Shown here: piece by piece, positions 7,356 through 15,208 of the stretch
How the letters are laid out: each line of letters opens with the position of its first letter
How positions within the stretch are numbered: the stretch's first letter is position 1
The notes under the pieces: model-generated
Databases searched by the model: none
What the model saw: the letters and a program-made list of their open reading frames with translations, nothing else
Told to the model about the DNA's origin: nothing
Made by a program: the position numbers and the translations under genes
NCBI RefSeq assembly: GCF_002843235.3
Contig: NZ_CP031123.2
Span: 1-64,000, forward strand
Direction: 5' to 3'
Length of the DNA: 64,000 nucleotides
DNA from: Providencia huaxiensis
GTDB lineage: Bacteria; Pseudomonadota; Gammaproteobacteria; Enterobacterales; Enterobacteriaceae

Positions 7356-7775
7356 ATGAAAAACCAAGTAACACTCATAGGCTACGTTGGCTCTGAGCCA
7401 GAGACGCGAGCCTATCCATCAGGTGATTTAGTGACCAGCATTTCACTGGCCACTTCTGAGAAATGGCGCGACCGTCAATCCAATGAGCTCAAAGAGCATA
7501 CGGAATGGCATCGGGTCGTTTTTCGAGATCGTGGTGGATTTAAGTTAGGGCTAAGAGCAAAAGATTTGATCCAAAAAGGAGCGAAGCTTTTTGTTCAAGG
7601 GCCTCAGCGCACGCGCTCATGGGAGAAAGATGGCATTAAGCATCGATTGACCGAAGTGGACGCGGATGAGTTTCTGCTTCTTGATAGTGTGAACAAAGCA
7701 TCTGAGCCATCACCGGCGGATGATGCGAGCTCCCAAGCTAATTGGGCACAAACTTATCCTGAACCAGATTTTTAA
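7356..7775 (+). CDS. ssb: Single-stranded DNA-binding protein
   Basis: A 139-residue SSB. The OB fold occupies residues ~1-105 (MKNQVTLIGYVGSEPETR at the start; ATSEKWRD and TEWHRVVFRD in the core). The C-terminal tail is acidic and ends PEPDF, a departure from the usual DDDIPF. The tail normally docks partner proteins, so an altered tip could mean ICE-specific partners. It follows the 108-residue gene with an ordinary exposed GAGGAG site and has no hairpin leader of its own. Its role is to protect ssDNA during conjugation and Bet/Exo recombination. Confidence 0.95.
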   Translation: MKNQVTLIGYVGSEPETRAYPSGDLVTSISLATSEKWRDRQSNELKEHTEWHRVVFRDRGGFKLGLRAKDLIQKGAKLFVQGPQRTRSWEKDGIKHRLTEVDADEFLLLDSVNKASEPSPADDASSQANWAQTYPEPDF

Positions 7776-7794
7776 CCGAGCGATAACGCTTTAA

Positions 7795-7850
7795 CCCAGC
7801 CGGGAGTACTTTCCCGTCAGGGGCAGACTCCCACTTTGATTGTCGGAGTC
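7795..7850 (+). promoter_or_regulatory. Two-hairpin leader 2 (upstream of bet)
   Basis: Hairpin 1: CGGGA (7801-7805) with TCCCG (7812-7816), and CCC (7795-7797) with GGG (7820-7822). Hairpin 2: GACTCC (7826-7831) with GGAGTC (7845-7850), covering the bet ribosome site. Alternative helix: GGGAGT (7802-7807) with ACTCCC (7827-7832). Confidence 0.75.
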
Positions 7851-7854
7851 CATA

Positions 7855-8673
7855 ATGGAAAAACCAAAGCTAATCCAACGCTTTGCTGAGCGCTTTAGTG
7901 TCGATCCAAACAAGTTGTTCGATACCCTAAAAGCAACAGCATTCAAGCAACGTGACGGTAGTGCACCGACCAATGAGCAGATGATGGCGCTCTTGGTGGT
8001 TGCAGATCAGTACGGTTTGAACCCTTTCACCAAAGAGATTTTTGCGTTCCCTGATAAACAAGCTGGGATTATCCCAGTGGTAGGTGTCGATGGATGGTCT
8101 CGCATCATCAATCAACACGACCAGTTTGATGGCATGGAGTTCAAGACTTCAGAAAACAAAGTCTCACTGGATGGCGCGAAAGAATGCCCTGAATGGATGG
8201 AATGCATCATCTATCGGCGCGACCGTTCGCACCCAGTCAAAATCACTGAGTATCTGGATGAAGTCTATCGACCGCCTTTTGAAGGTAATGGCAAAAATGG
8301 CCCTTACCGTGTAGATGGTCCATGGCAGACGCACACTAAGCGAATGCTAAGACATAAATCCATGATCCAGTGTTCCCGCATTGCGTTTGGCTTTGTGGGA
8401 ATTTTCGATCAAGACGAAGCGGAGCGAATTATCGAAGGCCAAGCAACACACGTTGTTGAGCCATCTGTGATTCCACCCGAGCAAGTTGATGATCGAACCC
8501 GAGGGCTTGTTTACAAGCTTATCGAGCGGGCGGAAGCTTCAAACGCTTGGAATAGTGCATTGGAATATGCCAATGAACATTTTCAAGGTGTTGAGCTGAC
8601 GTTTGCGAAGCAAGAAATCTTTAATGCTCAGCAACAAGCAGCCAAAGCGCTCACACAGCCTTTAGCTTCTTAG
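7855..8673 (+). CDS. bet: Bet/RecT-type single-strand annealing recombinase
   Basis: A 272-residue homologue of phage lambda Bet, which coats ssDNA and anneals complementary strands. The conserved core includes DQYGLNPFTKEIFAFPDKQ and IIPVVGVDGWSRI (residues ~55-90) and HKSMIQCSRIAFGFVGIFD (~165-183). The ATG at 7855 gives the length known for SXT Bet; an in-frame TTG at 7840 would lie within the leader hairpin. It works with the exonuclease gene downstream; the pair promotes formation of hybrid ICEs in SXT/R391 elements. Confidence 0.96.
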   Translation: MEKPKLIQRFAERFSVDPNKLFDTLKATAFKQRDGSAPTNEQMMALLVVADQYGLNPFTKEIFAFPDKQAGIIPVVGVDGWSRIINQHDQFDGMEFKTSENKVSLDGAKECPEWMECIIYRRDRSHPVKITEYLDEVYRPPFEGNGKNGPYRVDGPWQTHTKRMLRHKSMIQCSRIAFGFVGIFDQDEAERIIEGQATHVVEPSVIPPEQVDDRTRGLVYKLIERAEASNAWNSALEYANEHFQGVELTFAKQEIFNAQQQAAKALTQPLAS

Positions 8674-8695
8674 CGCCACGCATTCATTTTACTAA

Positions 8696-8755
8696 CCCTG
8701 GCGGGATTATTCTCCCGTCAGGGGGAAGGTCTCGTCTTTTTTTTGGAGATCTTCC
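8696..8755 (+). promoter_or_regulatory. Two-hairpin leader 3 (upstream of the 47-residue gene)
   Basis: Hairpin 1: CCCTG (8696-8700) with CAGGG (8719-8723) and CGGGA (8702-8706) with TCCCG (8713-8717). Hairpin 2: GGAAGGTCTC (8724-8733) with GAGATCTTCC (8746-8755), 10 bp with one G-U pair. It ends one base before the ATG and hides the GGAGA site. The loop is a T8 tract. Confidence 0.75.
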
Positions 8756-8899
8756 ATGACTAAATCAGCCTCACTTTTTCGCTTGGTATTGGTTGTTGCC
8801 CTTGTCTTAGGTTCGATTCAAGCCGGTAAAGCGGCAATTGATTCGGTTCAAGCAAGTGTTGTTCAGCACCAAACAGCGTTAGCACAAGCTGCAAAGTAA
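8756..8899 (+). CDS. 47-residue small protein between bet and exo
   Basis: An ATG directly after leader 3 opens a 47-codon frame ending at TAA 8897-8899. The product begins MTKSASLFRLVLVVALVLGS, a basic N-terminus followed by a hydrophobic segment, then a short amphipathic tail rich in Ala and Gln (VQASVVQHQTALAQAAK). It could be a signal peptide or a single membrane anchor. Presence of its own leader and a gap exactly filled between two conserved genes support it as real. SXT has a small gene at this position. Function unknown. Confidence 0.7.
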   Translation: MTKSASLFRLVLVVALVLGSIQAGKAAIDSVQASVVQHQTALAQAAK

Positions 8900-8907
8900 C
8901 CACTTAA

Positions 8908-8954
8908 CCCTGAAGGGGAGTTCTCTCCTTCAGGGGAGTCTCCCTTCAAAGGAG
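8908..8954 (+). promoter_or_regulatory. Two-hairpin leader 4 (upstream of exo)
   Basis: Hairpin 1: CCCTGAAGG (8908-8916) with CCTTCAGGG (8927-8935), perfect 9 bp. Hairpin 2: CTCC (8940-8943) with GGAG (8951-8954), containing the GGAGG site. It is the shortest of the set. GGGGAG (8915-8920) can pair alternatively with CTCCC (8940-8944). Confidence 0.65.
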
Positions 8955-8959
8955 GCAAT

Positions 8960-9976
8960 ATGAAGGTTATCGACCTATCACAACGTACTCCTGCATGGCA
9001 CCAGTGGCGCATTGCAGGGGTTACGGCATCTGAAGCCCCAATTATTATGGGGCGTTCACCCTACAAAACACCTTGGCGATTATGGGCAGAAAAAACCGGA
9101 TTCGTATTACCGGAAGACCTGTCGAATAATCCAAATGTGCTTCGTGGTATAAGGTTGGAGCCTCAAGCAAGGCGAGCATTTGAGAATGCGCATAATGACT
9201 TTCTTCTGCCGTCATGTGCAGAAGCCGATCATAACGCAATCTTTCGAGCCAGCTTTGATGGCATCAACGATGCGGGCGAACCCGTTGAACTGAAATGTCC
9301 TTGCCAGTCAGTTTTTGAGGATGTGCAAGCTCACCGAGAACAAAGCGAGGCGTACCAGTTGTATTGGGTGCAAGTACAGCATCAAATACTGGTCGCCAAT
9401 AGCACGCGAGGTTGGTTGGTTTTCTATTTTGAGGATCAACTGATTGAGTTTGAAATACAGCGAGACGCGGCGTTCTTAACTGAGTTGCAAGAAACAGCGC
9501 TTCAGTTTTGGGAGTTAGTACAGACCAAAAAAGAGCCGTCAAAATGCCCTGAGCAAGATTGTTTTGTTCCCAAGGGTGAAGCCCAATACCGTTGGACATC
9601 GCTGTCTCGACAGTATTGCTCAGCACATGCCGAAGTGGTCCGACTGGAAAATCACATTAAATCTTTGAAAGAGGAAATGCGAGACGCCCAGTCAAAATTG
9701 GTCGCCATGATGGGTAACTACGCTCATGCCGACTATGCTGGGGTCAAACTCAGCCGCTACATGATGGCGGGCACGGTGGACTATAAGCAATTGGCCACCG
9801 ATAAGTTAGGCGAGCTGGATGAACAGGTTTTAGCCGCTTACCGAAAAGCGCCACAAGAGCGGTTGCGCATTAGCACCAATAAGCCAGAGCAGCCCGTTGA
9901 AACACCAATCAAAATCAGTCTTGAGCAAGATAACTTGGTTCTGCCAGGTGACTCGCCGAGCTCATTTTACTTTTAA
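8960..9976 (+). CDS. exo: YqaJ/lambda-type alkaline exonuclease
   Basis: A 338-residue 5'-3' dsDNA exonuclease that exposes ssDNA for Bet. The YqaJ core is clear: TPAWHQWRIAGVTASEAPIIMG at residues ~10-31, RGIRLEPQARRAFE in the middle, and the catalytic FRASFDGIN...VELKCP with its metal-binding Asp and Glu-x-Lys (~95-115). Residues ~210-260 form a coiled-coil-like stretch. The C-terminus is SPSSFYF, a tail shared with the WGR and DUF3150 proteins downstream. It is preceded by leader 4. Confidence 0.95.
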   Translation: MKVIDLSQRTPAWHQWRIAGVTASEAPIIMGRSPYKTPWRLWAEKTGFVLPEDLSNNPNVLRGIRLEPQARRAFENAHNDFLLPSCAEADHNAIFRASFDGINDAGEPVELKCPCQSVFEDVQAHREQSEAYQLYWVQVQHQILVANSTRGWLVFYFEDQLIEFEIQRDAAFLTELQETALQFWELVQTKKEPSKCPEQDCFVPKGEAQYRWTSLSRQYCSAHAEVVRLENHIKSLKEEMRDAQSKLVAMMGNYAHADYAGVKLSRYMMAGTVDYKQLATDKLGELDEQVLAAYRKAPQERLRISTNKPEQPVETPIKISLEQDNLVLPGDSPSSFYF

Positions 9977-9985
9977 CGTTCACTT

Positions 9986-10008
9986 GGAGCCGATTTCGGC
10001 TCCTTTCT
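9986..10008 (+). terminator. Possible attenuating terminator after exo
   Basis: GGAGCC (9986-9991) and GGCTCC (9998-10003) form a 6-bp stem followed by TTTCT. The short U tract suggests partial termination within the operon. Confidence 0.45.
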
Positions 10009-10123
10009 CATGCGCTTACATCGAGTGCATCAGAAAGCAGTTTCACTCGTAGCCAATGCTGGGTACGAATGATAGAGCGAGCTGAACTCTTACATACACA
10101 GCCATACCACAATCAACACACCA

Positions 10124-10179
10124 CCCGACGGGGACTTCATTCCCTGTTGGGGCATGGGGCCTCGTTAAAACTAATGAGG
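10124..10179 (+). promoter_or_regulatory. Two-hairpin leader 5 (upstream of the CobS-like gene)
   Basis: Hairpin 1: CCCGACGGGGA (10124-10134) with TCCCTGTTGGG (10141-10151), 11 pairs with two G-U wobbles. Hairpin 2: CCTCGTT (10160-10166) with AATGAGG (10173-10179), covering the GAGG site. GACGGGG can also pair with CCTCGTT using wobbles. Confidence 0.72.
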
Positions 10180-10185
10180 TTTACC

Positions 10186-11145
10186 ATGACAGAACAATCC
10201 CCATTTTTGGTTCAAGTGAATCAAGCGTTTAATGTCCCGGCTCCTGATGCTTTCGTTCTGGAAGGATTTAGTGCCGACACTACCCATCCAAACATTCCCG
10301 TTCGCAAGGACGAGTATGTTTTTAGAAAAGAAGACTTACGTGACGTATTGGCGTTCTTGTCTCACCCAGACGGTGACGGTTTGTATATTACAGGCCCCAC
10401 TGGATGCGGTAAGACCTCGCTAATTTGCCAAGTTGCTTCTCGATTGAATTGGCCTGTTCAGCAAATTACTGCGCACGGTCGATTGGAGTTGTCCGATCTT
10501 ATCGGTCACCACACACTGGTTAATGGCAACATGACCTTTGTGTATGGGCCGCTGGCACTGGCTGTCAAGCATGGCCATTTGCTGATCATTAATGAAATGG
10601 ATCTTGCTGAGCCTGCTGAACTGGCTGGGCTCAATGACATTTTGGAAGGTGCCCCGTTGGTCATCGCACAAAATGGCGGTGAGATCATCATGCCACATAC
10701 CAAGTTTCGTTTTATCGCTACCGGCAACAGTGCGGGCAGCGGTGACCAAACGGGCTTGTATCAAGGTGTGCTCCAACAGAATTTGGCTTTTCTTGATCGC
10801 TTTAGAATCATCGAAGCGACCTATGCAGAGCCTTCTGTAGAGGAAGCCATTCTGGAGAACGTTGCGCCGGGCTTGCCAGAAGTCTTTCGCCAAAAAATGG
10901 TGAAAGTGGCTGGTGACATTCGTCGTCTCTTTATTGGGGGCGCGGATGGTGGTGCTGAGCTTAGTATCACTATGTCCACTCGGACCTTGGTGCGCTGGGC
11001 AAAGTTAACACTTGCTTTTAAAGGCGCTCCTAACGCAGTGGAGTATGCACTGGTTCGGTCTTTGACGGCTCGTGCTGAGTTGGAGCAACGAGAAGCCATT
11101 CACCGTATTGCCGCTGATGTCTTCGGTGACCATTGGGAGGATTGA
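10186..11145 (+). CDS. CobS-like MoxR-type AAA+ ATPase
   Basis: A 319-residue AAA+ protein. Walker A is GPTGCGKTS (about residues 69-77) and Walker B is LLIINEMDLAEP (~125-136). Sensor 1 is FIATGNSAGSG and an arginine-finger region follows in LDRFRIIEA. It resembles the CobS subunit of cobaltochelatase. In ICEs and IncC plasmids the homologue sits in a recombination operon, so a cobalamin role is unlikely. It probably partners the CobT-like VWA protein at 13536 in a MoxR-VWA remodelling pair. The ATG at 10186 has GAGGT upstream; ATG 10174 is in frame but lacks a site. The stop overlaps the next start. Confidence 0.85.
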   Translation: MTEQSPFLVQVNQAFNVPAPDAFVLEGFSADTTHPNIPVRKDEYVFRKEDLRDVLAFLSHPDGDGLYITGPTGCGKTSLICQVASRLNWPVQQITAHGRLELSDLIGHHTLVNGNMTFVYGPLALAVKHGHLLIINEMDLAEPAELAGLNDILEGAPLVIAQNGGEIIMPHTKFRFIATGNSAGSGDQTGLYQGVLQQNLAFLDRFRIIEATYAEPSVEEAILENVAPGLPEVFRQKMVKVAGDIRRLFIGGADGGAELSITMSTRTLVRWAKLTLAFKGAPNAVEYALVRSLTARAELEQREAIHRIAADVFGDHWED

Positions 11146-11912
11146 TGATGGATAAGTGCTTTGCTCTTTACCGTTACCGTCATTCTGATGGGACAGCCAA
11201 AGAATGGGCCATTTACGTTGGATCGGATACCCAGGAGATTGAAGTTCGGTTTGGAAAAGCCGGTCAATTGTCGCAGCAGCGATTGATTGATTCGACTGAT
11301 CCTAACGCTGAAGCAGACCGACGAATCAATGAGAAAATCAACAAGGGTTATCGATTGGTTGGACAAGTCGGCATTGATCATCAAGGGCGGCCATTTGAAC
11401 TCTCAAATGCGCTAGATAGTGTCGCGTGCGTCAATAACGTCAGTTGGGAGTTTCGTACTCGCAAGGACGTCAATGGCCAAATCTCGCTGGCGAAAAAAGC
11501 GTTGTTCGATATGGCAAAGCTGCTTGAAGCCTATGGCTTGGCTGTTATTGATGATAACCAGGTCAGGATTGGAGAATGGTCATTAGGGTTTTGCAAAAGC
11601 GGATTACCTAGTACCAATCAAATCAGCATGGTGTCAGGTGAAGGCGCTGGCATTGTTAACACTGATGATGGCCCGTGGCCATTGTTGCTGTTACTGGCTT
11701 TTAAGCGTCAATTACCACCACTGTGTTCACTCACAGTAGCGAGTCCTGAAGGGATAGAAGTATCCGACCAACTGAAGTTGGAAAAAGATGTATTGCGGTT
11801 GCTAGGCAGTGATTTAGAGCGGGTTCGCCCGATAGCTGAAGCACTGGACTTAATGCCTGTGAAAATCGATCTCAACCGATCGTCGCCTGATTCGCAAAAT
11901 TACTATTTCTGA
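11145..11912 (+). CDS. WGR-domain protein of the ICE recombination operon
   Basis: A 255-residue protein with an N-terminal WGR-like domain (residues ~1-75: YRYRHSDGTAKEWAIYV, EVRFGKAGQL), a fold seen in nucleic-acid-binding proteins. The central and C-terminal parts match nothing I recognise. Its ATG overlaps the TGA of the AAA+ gene (TGATG), so translation is coupled and no separate leader is present. The C-terminus is SPDSQNYYF, similar to the exonuclease and DUF3150 tails. Close linkage to the AAA+ gene suggests a joint complex; function is unproven. Confidence 0.7.
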   Translation: MMDKCFALYRYRHSDGTAKEWAIYVGSDTQEIEVRFGKAGQLSQQRLIDSTDPNAEADRRINEKINKGYRLVGQVGIDHQGRPFELSNALDSVACVNNVSWEFRTRKDVNGQISLAKKALFDMAKLLEAYGLAVIDDNQVRIGEWSLGFCKSGLPSTNQISMVSGEGAGIVNTDDGPWPLLLLLAFKRQLPPLCSLTVASPEGIEVSDQLKLEKDVLRLLGSDLERVRPIAEALDLMPVKIDLNRSSPDSQNYYF

Positions 11913-11943
11913 TAGTGGTATTGCCATTAGCGCGTCAACTACT

Positions 11944-12009
11944 ACCACCCAAACGGGGGCCATTGCTCCTGCTGGGAGTGGTGCGTCCCCATCTCGCATG
12001 AGGATGCAC
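11944..12009 (+). promoter_or_regulatory. Two-hairpin leader 6 (upstream of the DUF3150 gene)
   Basis: Hairpin 1: ACCAC (11944-11948) with GTGGT (11978-11982), plus inner CCC/GGG and GGGGC/GCTCC pairing. Hairpin 2: GTGCGTCC (11981-11988) with GGATGCAC (12002-12009), 8 bp with one wobble, overlapping the GAGGA site of the ATG at 12011. Confidence 0.72.
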
Positions 12010-12010
12010 T

Positions 12011-12964
12011 ATGAGTATTCAAACCCTCGACAAACTTTTGATTTGTCACATCGACTGTTCCATCTGGAGCGGTAGAAAAAAACTAAGGCCTGAAGATTTC
12101 AGATTAGCCAATGGCAGCCAACTTCCACCGAAGGATGTTGCCAGCTTAGGGAGTAAAAAAATTTGCGACCCAGAGGCATTGGCGAACTTTGAAAGGCTTA
12201 AGAAAGAAGCGCAGCGCTTGTGTGAGCAAGTCGGTGTGCGGTTTTTAGGTGGCTATGCCGTCCCTGAAGACCGAATTGATCAGATTGTTCCAGAGCTTGA
12301 CCGGATCGGTCAGGAGTTTGCGCAGTGCAAGCAGTTGTTCTTGGACAACTATGATCAGGTGACGTTTGACTGGGTTGCAAAACACCCGGAATTTGCAGAT
12401 GCAATCCGGCGTGCATTATCACCCATCGAAGACGTGGAACAACGGCTTCAGTTCGATTATGCCATCTATCGAATGCAACCAGCTGAACAAGCTGGTGGCT
12501 TAGATGACAAGGTCAATGGTATGGGACACACCCTCTTTAGGGAAGTGGCTCGTGATGCCAATGAACTGTTTGAGCGTTCTGTTGCAGGTAAGAATCAAAT
12601 CAGTCAGCGAGCCCTTAACCCTCTCAAACGGTTAAGAGACAAGTTGGATGGTTTGTCATTCCTGGATCATCGAGTTCAGCCGATGGTCGAAGCGATGGAC
12701 AATTTATTTGTTCGTCTGCCGAAGACCGGCCCTGTGACAGACAATCTCTATCACGAACTGATGGCGACCATTTTAATTTTGTCTGATCCAGACAAGATGA
12801 GAATGCACGGTGAAGGTCAATTGGATATCAGACAACTGATGCCCAAACCTGAACCTAAACCCGCACAGCCAGTATCTGCTCAGGCAGATAACTTACGTGC
12901 AATACCACAACCAACCGTCAGACCAAACCTTGGTTCGACTGTACCAAACTCATTTTATTTCTAA
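12011..12964 (+). CDS. DUF3150-family protein
   Basis: A 317-residue protein of the DUF3150 type. It opens TLDKLLICHIDCSIWSGRKKLRPEDF and has a strongly helical middle (residues ~120-240) suggesting coiled-coil association. A Pro-rich linker (PKPEPKPAQPV, ~279-289) leads to the terminal VPNSFYF. In related mobile elements DUF3150 genes sit between the CobS-like and CobT-like genes, as here. No catalytic motif is visible. The shared aromatic tail and conserved neighbourhood suggest a structural part of the same assembly. Confidence 0.8.
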   Translation: MSIQTLDKLLICHIDCSIWSGRKKLRPEDFRLANGSQLPPKDVASLGSKKICDPEALANFERLKKEAQRLCEQVGVRFLGGYAVPEDRIDQIVPELDRIGQEFAQCKQLFLDNYDQVTFDWVAKHPEFADAIRRALSPIEDVEQRLQFDYAIYRMQPAEQAGGLDDKVNGMGHTLFREVARDANELFERSVAGKNQISQRALNPLKRLRDKLDGLSFLDHRVQPMVEAMDNLFVRLPKTGPVTDNLYHELMATILILSDPDKMRMHGEGQLDIRQLMPKPEPKPAQPVSAQADNLRAIPQPTVRPNLGSTVPNSFYF

Positions 12965-12967
12965 CGT

Positions 12968-13021
12968 CCTTGAGGGCATGTTGCCCTTAAGGGCGCATGT
13001 CCTCTGAACTATGTAAGAGGA
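12968..13021 (+). promoter_or_regulatory. Two-hairpin leader 7 (upstream of the 146-residue gene)
   Basis: Hairpin 1: CCTTGAGGGC (12968-12977) with GCCCTTAAGG (12983-12992), 10 pairs. Hairpin 2: TCCTCT (13000-13005) with AGAGGA (13016-13021), hiding the AGAGGA site. The alternative helix is longest here: GAGGGCATG (12972-12980) with CATGTCCTC (12996-13004), 9 pairs with one wobble. Confidence 0.78.
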
Positions 13022-13025
13022 AATT

Positions 13026-13466
13026 ATGCAATCAACCATCCATAACCCCAGCCAACTGAACCAGTTTGAAGCACATTTTCGTGGTGTGACTGATGCGGTT
13101 GAAAGTGAATCGATACCAGAAGTGGCGTGTTGTCGAACGTTAGTACAACGGTCGTACTCAACACATAGTGTCGTGATCCCCAAGAACCCTGTTTTGATCG
13201 CAGATGCGGACGCACAAGGAGCTTGGGTAACGGCCATGGTATTTGTTCCAAACATGGCATTGCAGCAAACCGCTTTTGAGCGGGCCTGGCTGCAATATCA
13301 ACACGAGGTGTCTACTCAGTTACAAGACCAGTACGGTCTGACATTGGATGACATCCTGAGTTTAGACCAGCTTAAAACGTCATTTGAGCAGCACGAGAGT
13401 CCAGCTCAATTGGTGGCTTGGTTAGGTCAAAAATACGATCTGGATAAGCTAAAAGCACAGGTTTAA
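13026..13466 (+). CDS. Conserved ICE protein of unknown function, 146 residues
   Basis: No family recognised. The protein is soluble, without signal peptide or membrane segment. It has a beta-rich central portion (SYSTHSVVIPKNPVLIADADAQGAWVTAMVFV) and a helical C-terminal half (ERAWLQYQHEVSTQLQDQYGL and SFEQHESPAQLVAWLGQKYD). It lies between the DUF3150 and CobT-like genes with its own hairpin leader, so it is probably made with the same module. It ends KAQV and lacks the aromatic tail found on three neighbours. Confidence 0.7.
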   Translation: MQSTIHNPSQLNQFEAHFRGVTDAVESESIPEVACCRTLVQRSYSTHSVVIPKNPVLIADADAQGAWVTAMVFVPNMALQQTAFERAWLQYQHEVSTQLQDQYGLTLDDILSLDQLKTSFEQHESPAQLVAWLGQKYDLDKLKAQV

Positions 13467-13477
13467 ACACTCACATT

Positions 13478-13535
13478 CCCAGCGGGGAAACGCTCCCGCT
13501 GAGGGAGTATTCCCCCTAATGATTAGGAGACTCCC
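13478..13535 (+). promoter_or_regulatory. Two-hairpin leader 8 (upstream of the CobT-like gene)
   Basis: Hairpin 1: CCC (13478-13480) with GGG (13503-13505) and AGCGGG (13481-13486) with CCCGCT (13495-13500). Downstream GGGAGT (13503-13508) pairs with ACTCCC (13530-13535), and CCTAA (13515-13519) with TTAGG (13523-13527), enclosing the AGGAG site. GGGGAA (13484-13489) can alternatively pair with TTCCCC (13510-13515). Confidence 0.68.
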
Positions 13536-15191
13536 ATGAATCATCCATTAAAAAACGCACTGCCAATCGTTGCCGCCGCTTATGGCGAAAAGTTTGGTGT
13601 GAAGGTGCTTATTCAAGGACAAGATGCGTTTACCGATGGTGAGCGGATTGTGATCCCAACAGCAAACCCAGACGACCCACACTATCAACAGATAGCTTGG
13701 GGTTATCTGGCTCATGAAGCGGCGCATATTCGGCATACCAATTTTGACATGGTGCAGAAGGCGTCGTCCAAGCCGATCCGTAAGGCACTTCTCAATATCA
13801 TTGAGGACGTTCGCATTGAAAACGAATTGGCAAAGGATTACCCCGGAACCCGGCGCAGTATTTCGCAAGTGATTGAGTACATGGTGGACACACAGCAAAT
13901 GAGTGTACCTGAACAGCTTGAGCCTGCATCTAACTTGCAAGCCTGGTTGTTGTTCCGCTTGAGATGCCATTTTCTGGGTCAGAAAGCGCTGACACCTCTG
14001 TATCAAGCGGTTGATGAAAGAGTGAGACAACTCTTTCCTGCCGCAGCGATGAGCCGGTTAAGCGCCATGCTTACAGCAGTGCCTAGCCTGGCATCTACAG
14101 GTGAAGTGCTGAAACTTGTCGATGCCATCGTTGCCATGTTGGAAGAAGAATCTCGTCCACCACAGGATGAGTCGGATGCTGATAGCGGTAATGACATTGG
14201 ACAAGATGCGAGTAATGACAGCAATAACAGTAGTGACAGTCAAATCCCTGAAACAGACTCGTCTGCAACGGCGGATGTTGCTGAAACGGGGGATTCAGAT
14301 AACTCTGATCAAGCTGACAATTTGCGACAAGCCTTAGAGGCCAGTGCCGCTCAGTTTGAACCCGATACCTTTGCCCAAGTGGCAGAAGTGTTGTCGGAAC
14401 AAGCTGAAGGACATCAGGGCGTCACACCTCTCAGTTTGCCCCAAGCAGAGCAAGCTATGTTGGGTGATGAGGCCATCTTGACCTTATCGGCGTCGGAGTC
14501 TGCTCAAATTCGAGCCCGACTTAGGGGCATGGTTCAGTCCAGTCAGGACAATCGGAATCATGCCAAAAGGCACGGTCTTCGAGTGGCAACCCATCGTCTT
14601 GCCGCTTCACAAGCCGGTGAGTCGAGATTGTTTATTCAAAGGCAACCTCGCATTGCCCCCAATGCCGCTGTGCACTTGCTTGTCGATATATCGGGTTCAA
14701 TGGGTAAACCCATTGGCGAAGGTAATCGAAAGTACTTTCATGTTGCCAATGAAGCTGCTTTGGCTTTGGCCATGGCACTGGAAGGCATACCGGGTGTTGT
14801 ACCTGCGGTCAGTTATTTTCCTGGTATTCATCAGGAAGTTTCTATCGCGTTATTACCCAAGCAATCGGTTCGACATCGGGCCGCCTGTTTTGACCAAAAA
14901 CCACGAGGTTGTACGCCTATGGCACAAGCGATGTGGTTTGCGGCAAACAGTTTGTTAGCGCAAAAACAGAAGCGAAAGCTAATGATAGTGCTAACGGATG
15001 GTGACCCAGATGATTGGGCTGCCACGCATGACATTGTTGACCGGTGCAGACGCAGTGGCTTTGAGCTGCTGGGGATAGGGATTCAAACACGCAGTGTTGA
15101 GAAATTCTTTCCTCAAAGCATTATGATTAATGACGTCAAAGATCTAAAGCGTGAGTTATTCGAAGTAACACAACAACTGTTAATTCAGTAA
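13536..15191 (+). CDS. CobT-like protein: metallopeptidase-like domain plus VWA domain
   Basis: A 551-residue protein. Residues 60-64 are HEAAH, an HExxH zinc motif, and IIEDVRIEN (~88-96) could supply a third ligand. Residues ~205-270 are a low-complexity acidic linker rich in D, S and N. The C-terminal VWA domain has the MIDAS DISGSMGKP (Asp384) and VLTDGDPDD further on. The pairing of a CobS-like AAA+ ATPase with a CobT/VWA protein recalls MoxR-VWA chaperones. Here the context is recombination and primase genes. Whether the zinc site is catalytic is unknown. Confidence 0.82.
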   Translation: MNHPLKNALPIVAAAYGEKFGVKVLIQGQDAFTDGERIVIPTANPDDPHYQQIAWGYLAHEAAHIRHTNFDMVQKASSKPIRKALLNIIEDVRIENELAKDYPGTRRSISQVIEYMVDTQQMSVPEQLEPASNLQAWLLFRLRCHFLGQKALTPLYQAVDERVRQLFPAAAMSRLSAMLTAVPSLASTGEVLKLVDAIVAMLEEESRPPQDESDADSGNDIGQDASNDSNNSSDSQIPETDSSATADVAETGDSDNSDQADNLRQALEASAAQFEPDTFAQVAEVLSEQAEGHQGVTPLSLPQAEQAMLGDEAILTLSASESAQIRARLRGMVQSSQDNRNHAKRHGLRVATHRLAASQAGESRLFIQRQPRIAPNAAVHLLVDISGSMGKPIGEGNRKYFHVANEAALALAMALEGIPGVVPAVSYFPGIHQEVSIALLPKQSVRHRAACFDQKPRGCTPMAQAMWFAANSLLAQKQKRKLMIVLTDGDPDDWAATHDIVDRCRRSGFELLGIGIQTRSVEKFFPQSIMINDVKDLKRELFEVTQQLLIQ

Positions 15192-15208
15192 CCACATCAA
15201 TTTTACCA

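Noticed and set aside
8696..8755. Leader hairpins as Rho-independent terminators
   Set aside because: The T8 tracts in leaders 3 and 9 lie in the loop of hairpin 2 rather than after a hairpin, and most leaders have no T tract.
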